A stretch of 8,407 nucleotides of DNA from Planctomycetota bacterium (GTDB lineage Bacteria; Planctomycetota; PLA2; JAEUHO01). Shown one piece after another: positions 5,545 to 8,407 of the stretch. The stretch is from NCBI GenBank assembly GCA_029213105.1, contig JARGNS010000137.1:1-8407 (forward strand), written 5' to 3'. The translations under genes and the position numbers were made by a program. Numbering within the stretch: the first letter of the stretch is position 1; every line of letters begins with the position of its first letter. Under the pieces are notes generated by a model that made no database searches, had not been told where the DNA came from, and saw only the letters and a list, made by a program, of their open reading frames with translations.

Positions 5545-6045
5545 TCACTCGACCTTGCGCAGGAAGAACGCGTGCGGCACCACCCAGCCACTGACGTCCC
5601 CGCCGAAGCTCAGCCCTTCGGCGGTCCGCTCGGCGCGCACGACGGGAATCGACGTCACGCGCCCGCCCGGCACGGCCGTGGTCTGGAACGTCACCTCCGC
5701 GCCGGCCTGCGACCACTGCCCCCCCAGGCGCTGTTCGCCACGCGCATCGACGAAGCGCGCCATGAAGGCGCCGTCGGCGCGCAACTCGAGGGAGAGTTTG
5801 ATCGCTCGTGCCTTGGCCATGCACGCACGCTGGATCTCCGCCTGCTTCTCTGCCCCGATCCCCTTGCGCGGCTTGCCGTCCTTCGTCTCGAGGTACTCGG
5901 CGGCGAGCCGACGCGCGTAGTCCGGTCGGTCGAGTTCGTAGCGCCCCGCCGACGCCGCCGCATGCGGACCGCCGTCTCCGCAAGCCGCCGCCCCGACGCC
6001 GAGGAGCGCGCAGATTCCAAGGAGACGGAGGACGCGGGCCGTCAC
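5545..6045 (-). CDS. Small lipoprotein of unknown function
   Basis: A 166-residue protein with N terminus MTARVLRLLGICALLGVGAA and a Cys at 22, so probably a lipoprotein; the lipobox Ala-Ala-Ala-Cys lacks the usual Leu at -3. The mature part opens with GRYELDRPDYARRLAAEYLE, has a charged helix with Lys-rich linker, then strand segments LSLELRADGAFMARF, LGGQWSQAGAEVTFQT and GLSFGG. The order 'ligand strand, short DG turn, G-x-W strand' recalls small lipocalin-like or copper-resistance-like barrels that test for background, but I cannot assign a family. The GTG start overlaps the upstream gene's stop as GTGA, so translation is probably coupled to that lipoprotein gene; there is no clear Shine-Dalgarno sequence of its own. 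Confidence 0.75.
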   Translation of the reverse strand: MTARVLRLLGICALLGVGAAACGDGGPHAAASAGRYELDRPDYARRLAAEYLETKDGKPRKGIGAEKQAEIQRACMAKARAIKLSLELRADGAFMARFVDARGEQRLGGQWSQAGAEVTFQTTAVPGGRVTSIPVVRAERTAEGLSFGGDVSGWVVPHAFFLRKVE

Positions 6046-6545
6046 AGCTGGAGGTTCGATACGTACCAGCGCCCGCGCGCCTGCAGGAGCGTCACGACCT
6101 TCTCCTCACCGTTGGCAAGGAGGTAGGGGATCGTCACCGTCTGGCTCCCCGGCTGGAGCCTCATGCCGCGCAGGCCGGGCTCCCGCTCCCGCGGGGAGAG
6201 CTTGACGAAGAAGCGCAGCATCTCGGGCATGCCGCCGGCCACGGCCTCCGCCACGGCGGCTTGGTGGCCCTCGCCGAGTTGGTGCTCGACCACGCGCATG
6301 AGCTGGCTGCCGGGGCGCGGCGTGGCGAGGTTCTTCTGCAGCCGGTTCATGTCGCCCTCGAGGGCGAAGCGCGCGTCCTTGGTGAGGAGTTGCTGGAGCT
6401 GCACCCAGTCGCCGTCATGCACTGCCCGCATCGTCGCCTCGAAGACCACCTGCGGGTTGCTGGCGTCGAGGGACGCGTCCTCCTCCCCGCAGCCACCGAG
6501 CACGGCAGCAGCCAGGGTCAGCAGGGCGAGAAGGCGGATCGGCAT
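6042..6545 (-). CDS. Lipoprotein, possibly NTF2-like
   Basis: A 167-residue protein with a clear lipoprotein signal, MPIRLLALLTLAAAVLGGC, lipobox Leu-Gly-Gly-Cys and Cys at 19. The mature part begins with acidic residues and then NPQVVFEATMRAVHDGDWVQ, an N-terminal helix followed by LLTKDARF. It ends in two strands, QTVTIPYLLANGEEKVVTLL and GRWYVSNLQL. Helix first and a strand ending in Gly-x-Trp-Tyr-Val suit the NTF2-like or DUF4878-type fold common in small lipoproteins; this assignment is tentative. The ATG at 6545 is chosen because the signal peptide starts there; longer starts would run across the divergent promoter region and into the opposite gene. A -10-like TACCTT lies 6 bases upstream with no Shine-Dalgarno. 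It is the first gene of the central minus-strand group. Confidence 0.8.
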   Translation of the reverse strand: MPIRLLALLTLAAAVLGGCGEEDASLDASNPQVVFEATMRAVHDGDWVQLQQLLTKDARFALEGDMNRLQKNLATPRPGSQLMRVVEHQLGEGHQAAVAEAVAGGMPEMLRFFVKLSPREREPGLRGMRLQPGSQTVTIPYLLANGEEKVVTLLQARGRWYVSNLQL

Positions 6546-6551
6546 CGACAC

Positions 6552-6557
6552 AAGGTA
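6552..6557 (-). promoter_or_regulatory. -10-like element of the NTF2-like lipoprotein gene
   Basis: TACCTT on the minus strand lies 6 bases before the ATG at 6545. No good -35 hexamer is visible 16-18 bases upstream; that position is taken by the -10-like element of the divergent protease gene. Confidence 0.35.
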
Positions 6558-6576
6558 ATGCGTCCTGGGGCACACG

Positions 6577-6582
6577 TAGCCT
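6577..6582 (+). promoter_or_regulatory. -10-like element of the SprT-like gene
   Basis: TAGCCT ends 9 bases before the GTG at 6592. Its first three bases form an in-frame TAG stop, which excludes any longer start. No good -35 is visible. Confidence 0.35.
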
Positions 6583-6591
6583 CTTGAGATC

Positions 6592-7149
6592 GTGCTCGCC
6601 CCCCAGGCCCTCGCCCAGGAGACCGAACGCGCCCTCGCATCCGTGGGTCGCGTGCTCTTCCTGCCGCAGTGGCCGGACGTCCCCGTGCGCTGGAATCGCC
6701 GGCTACGCCGCGCCGGACGGGCGGTGATCGACATGCGCGGGCCGCGCTTCGTGTCGGCGGTGATCGAGCTCTCCCCGACGTACTTCGAGGTCTACCCCCA
6801 GGATCTGGCGGGCATCCTCATCCACGAGGCCGTCCATGTGGGCCTGGCCATCCAGGGCCGCCCCTTCGGCCATGGCCCCGAGTTCCATCGGGCCTGCGGC
6901 GAGGCGGGCGGGCTGCTCCACAGCCGCTGGCTGCCCGGGCGCGTCTTCCGCTACGCCTGCCCCATCTGCGAGACGGTGCTCGAGCGCCGCCGGCGGACGT
7001 CGGACAGCCGCTGGTGCGCCGACTGCGTCGGCCGGGCGGAGGCCGTCGGCACGGATGCGTACACGGCCCACCGCGCCCTGAAGCTGATCGGGACCGTCTT
7101 CAAGGGCCCTGAGGGCGCGGAGGACGCCCCCCGGCCCGTCTGCGAGTAG
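6592..7149 (+). CDS. SprT-like zinc metalloprotease with zinc ribbon
   Basis: A 185-residue cytoplasmic protein of the SprT-like family. Residues 1-60 contain VPVRWNRRLRRAGRA, the usual strand and turn ahead of the active site. HEAVH (78-82) is the HExxH zinc and catalytic motif, and FGHGPEFH (92-99) supplies the third ligand, probably His94. A C-terminal zinc ribbon follows with CPIC (123-126) and CADC (142-145). Eukaryotic SPRTN/Wss1 relatives cleave DNA-protein crosslinks; bacterial SprT-like proteins are largely uncharacterised, so the substrate here is unknown. The GTG at 6592 is the only usable early start, since an in-frame TAG lies 15 bases upstream; no Shine-Dalgarno sequence is present. 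The gene stands alone, divergent from a lipoprotein gene and followed by a terminator hairpin. Confidence 0.88.
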   Translation: MLAPQALAQETERALASVGRVLFLPQWPDVPVRWNRRLRRAGRAVIDMRGPRFVSAVIELSPTYFEVYPQDLAGILIHEAVHVGLAIQGRPFGHGPEFHRACGEAGGLLHSRWLPGRVFRYACPICETVLERRRRTSDSRWCADCVGRAEAVGTDAYTAHRALKLIGTVFKGPEGAEDAPRPVCE

Positions 7150-7157
7150 CGCTCGCC

Positions 7158-7177
7158 ACGGGGCAGGCCCCCGTTTT
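7158..7177 (+). terminator. Intrinsic terminator after the SprT-like gene
   Basis: Nine bases after the stop, ACGGGG (7158-7163) pairs with CCCCGT (7169-7174) around a 5-base loop, and TTTT runs from 7174 to 7177. The stem is strong and the T-run short. Confidence 0.55.
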
Positions 7178-7186
7178 CGGCGCGCA

Positions 7187-7205
7187 CGGGGCCCGACGGG
7201 CCCCG
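7187..7205. repeat. Perfect GC hairpin downstream of the terminator
   Basis: CGGGGCCC and CGGGCCCCG-side bases pair as an 8-bp stem (7187-7194 with 7198-7205) around the loop GAC. No T-run follows on either strand. It may back up the preceding terminator or insulate the next promoter. Confidence 0.5.
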
Positions 7206-7211
7206 AATCGC

Positions 7212-7240
7212 ATGAGAGCGGCACCCCGTCGTCGTAGGCT
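7212..7240 (+). promoter_or_regulatory. Promoter of the PASTA-protein gene
   Basis: ATGAGA (7212-7217, 4 of 6 to TTGACA), a 17-base spacer and TAGGCT (7235-7240) lie about 38 bases before the GTG start. This leaves a leader of about 30 bases holding the Shine-Dalgarno sequence GAGGTGAGG at 7261-7269. Confidence 0.4.
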
Positions 7241-7277
7241 GTGGAGACCTCCGTCGGATCGAGGTGAGGGACACGCC

Positions 7278-8407
7278 GTGACGAAGACCATCTGCCTGAC
7301 CATCTGCCTGACCATCGCCCTTGTCGGCGCGCTTGGAGCCGTCGCCCACGCCGGGGACGCCACCGTCCCCGACTGCGTCGGCCTGCCGCTGACCGAGGCG
7401 CAAGCCCTGCTCGCGAAGGCGGGCTTCGAGGTCGCCGTGAAGCCCGCGCCGGGCCGCCCCCTCGGGGTGGTCTTCTCGCAGTCGCCGGGGGGTCTGGCCA
7501 CACGCGCCACCGGTAGCACCGTCGAGTTGCAGGTCGGCGGGCCCACGAACAAGCCCGGCATGGATCTGCCCAAGATCGGCCCCAAGCCGAAGCCGGAGCC
7601 CAAGCCCGACGACGGCCCGCCCGCCGGCACCCGCGGCGACGGTCCGATCAGCAAGCCGGCCGACGATCTGGGGGCCCCGCCCGCCGGTGCCGGTGCGGTG
7701 CCGGTGGATCCCGTCCCGAGCACCCCGGTGCCCACCCGCGGCGACACGCCTCCGTCCGGCACGGACACCAGCGGCTCCTCGCAGGGCGGCGTACGCGCCG
7801 CACCGGGCTCCAGCGCCCTGGTCTACGAAGGCAAGGCCATCCCCCCGGGTAGCCTCCCCGCCACCCAGGGCCCGGCCCTGCCCGACGTCCTCAACCAGCC
7901 GGCCGCGCGCGCGCGCCGCATGCTGGGCCGCTGGAAGGTGAAGGTCGAGCAGTCCCTCGCCCTGCCCGAGCTGGTCGGCCGCGTCATCAACCAGGTCCCG
8001 CCCGCGGGCATGACCCTGGCCCAGGGCGAGGCCGTCACGATCGTCATCGCCGTCTCCAGCAGCGCCAACGACGCGATCTTCGTGCCGCAGGCCCTCGGCA
8101 AGGACTGGCATCAGGCGTGTGCGGCCCTGCGCGCCGCCGGCGTCACGCCCGCCCCGCGCAGCGTGCCGAGCAGCGAGGCCCAGCGCGGCCAGGTGCTCAT
8201 GCAGTCGCCGCAGCCCAGCAGCCTCGTCTCGCCCGGCGCGGCCATCACGCTGATGGTCGGCCGCGGCAGCGGCGCGTACAGCGCCGACGTGGTGGCCGGC
8301 CCCGCGCCCGAACCGCGCCCGGAGCCCAAGCCCGAGCCGCGTCCCGAGCCCACGCCGGAACCCACGCCCGAGCCCAAGCCGGAGCCCAAGCCCGTCGTCC
8401 CCCAGCT
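7278..8407 (+). CDS. Exported protein with three PASTA domains, 3' end cut
   Basis: 376 residues are visible and no stop is reached. Residues 1-25 are a signal peptide with a long hydrophobic core and cleavage probably after Ala-His-Ala25. PASTA domains follow at about 29-88 (VPDCVGLPLTEAQALLAKAG, then SQSPGG and STVELQVGG), 201-259 (LPDVLNQPAARARRML, INQVPPAG, AVTIVIAVS) and 267-328 (VPQALGKDWHQACAAL, MQSPQPSS, AITLMVG). Domains one and two are separated by a Pro/Gly/Asp-rich disordered linker of about 110 residues. From about 344 a Pro-Glu-Pro-Lys/Arg/Thr repeat begins and runs to near the window end. PASTA domains bind peptidoglycan or muropeptides, so the protein probably works at the cell wall; unlike PknB-type proteins it has no kinase part. 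The GTG start has GAGGTGAGG ahead of it at normal distance. Confidence 0.88.
   Translation, partial: MTKTICLTICLTIALVGALGAVAHAGDATVPDCVGLPLTEAQALLAKAGFEVAVKPAPGRPLGVVFSQSPGGLATRATGSTVELQVGGPTNKPGMDLPKIGPKPKPEPKPDDGPPAGTRGDGPISKPADDLGAPPAGAGAVPVDPVPSTPVPTRGDTPPSGTDTSGSSQGGVRAAPGSSALVYEGKAIPPGSLPATQGPALPDVLNQPAARARRMLGRWKVKVEQSLALPELVGRVINQVPPAGMTLAQGEAVTIVIAVSSSANDAIFVPQALGKDWHQACAALRAAGVTPAPRSVPSSEAQRGQVLMQSPQPSSLVSPGAAITLMVGRGSGAYSADVVAGPAPEPRPEPKPEPRPEPTPEPTPEPKPEPKPVVPQ
7287..7316 (+). repeat. 12-base tandem repeat in the signal peptide
   Basis: ACCATCTGCCTG occurs twice in tandem (7287-7298, 7299-7310) followed by a half copy, ACCATC. It is in frame and encodes Thr-Ile-Cys-Leu twice, then Thr-Ile. 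Confidence 0.9.
8307..8393 (+). repeat. Pro-Glu-Pro-Lys coding repeat
   Basis: About 29 codons with a 12-base period encode Pro-Glu-Pro followed by Lys, Arg or Thr. A shorter run of the same kind (GPKPKPEPKPDD) occurs after the first PASTA domain. Such segments are stiff extended spacers, as in TonB. Confidence 0.85.

Noticed and set aside
6046..6068. GGTTCGATACG resembling a tRNA T-arm
   Set aside because: It lies in the coding end of the NTF2-like lipoprotein gene and no acceptor or anticodon stem can be formed around it.
6951..8111. Long minus-strand frame over the PASTA gene
   Set aside because: Antisense shadow; the plus strand holds three recognisable PASTA domains and a signal peptide.
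8111..8389. Minus-strand frame rich in Gly-Ser repeats
   Set aside because: It is the reverse of the Pro-Glu-Pro-Lys coding repeat of the PASTA gene.

Overview
The window is GC-rich (about two thirds G+C by eye) and gene-dense, and reads as ordinary chromosome of a bacterium with an outer envelope. It encodes four predicted lipoproteins with clear or near-clear lipoboxes, an exported PASTA-repeat protein and two STAS-domain regulators. The GC-rich coding, the abundance of small lipoproteins of unknown family and the PASTA/STAS content would suit Planctomycetota or a similar high-GC Gram-negative lineage, but nothing here settles the phylum. I see no tRNA, rRNA, CRISPR array, transposase, integrase or phage gene, and no gene-free stretch longer than about 130 bases.

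Left part, minus strand (1-2462): reading leftwards, a TolB-like beta-propeller lipoprotein, a two-helix membrane protein of the DUF697/YcjF type, a doubtful small membrane ORF, and the first 12 codons of a gene that leaves the window. Spacings are short or overlapping, so this is probably one operon. Facing it from a 69-base divergent intergenic is a plus-strand gene for a very acidic 150-residue protein (2532-2984).

Centre, minus strand (2981-6545): reading leftwards, two small lipoproteins joined by a GTGA overlap; a STAS protein whose frame is broken but whose full-length remnant runs to 6 bases before folB; folB and folK, joined by a TTGA overlap; a propeller-like lipoprotein one base after folK; and a second STAS protein. 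FolB and FolK are consecutive enzymes of folate synthesis. The acidic-protein gene and the last STAS gene converge and read their stop codons from the same CTAG.

Right part, plus strand (6592-8407): a SprT-like zinc metalloprotease with a C-terminal zinc ribbon, a terminator hairpin, then a signal-peptide protein with three PASTA domains and a Pro-Glu-Pro-Lys tail that runs off the end of the window.

The most interesting regional signal is in gene starts. Genes that begin transcription units mostly lack a Shine-Dalgarno sequence and instead carry a -10-like hexamer 6-9 bases before the start codon, as expected for leaderless mRNAs. Genes inside operons mostly carry GGAGG-type ribosome binding sites. 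I found no convincing new multi-gene system; the best leads are this promoter architecture, the frameshifted STAS gene and several unassigned lipoproteins.
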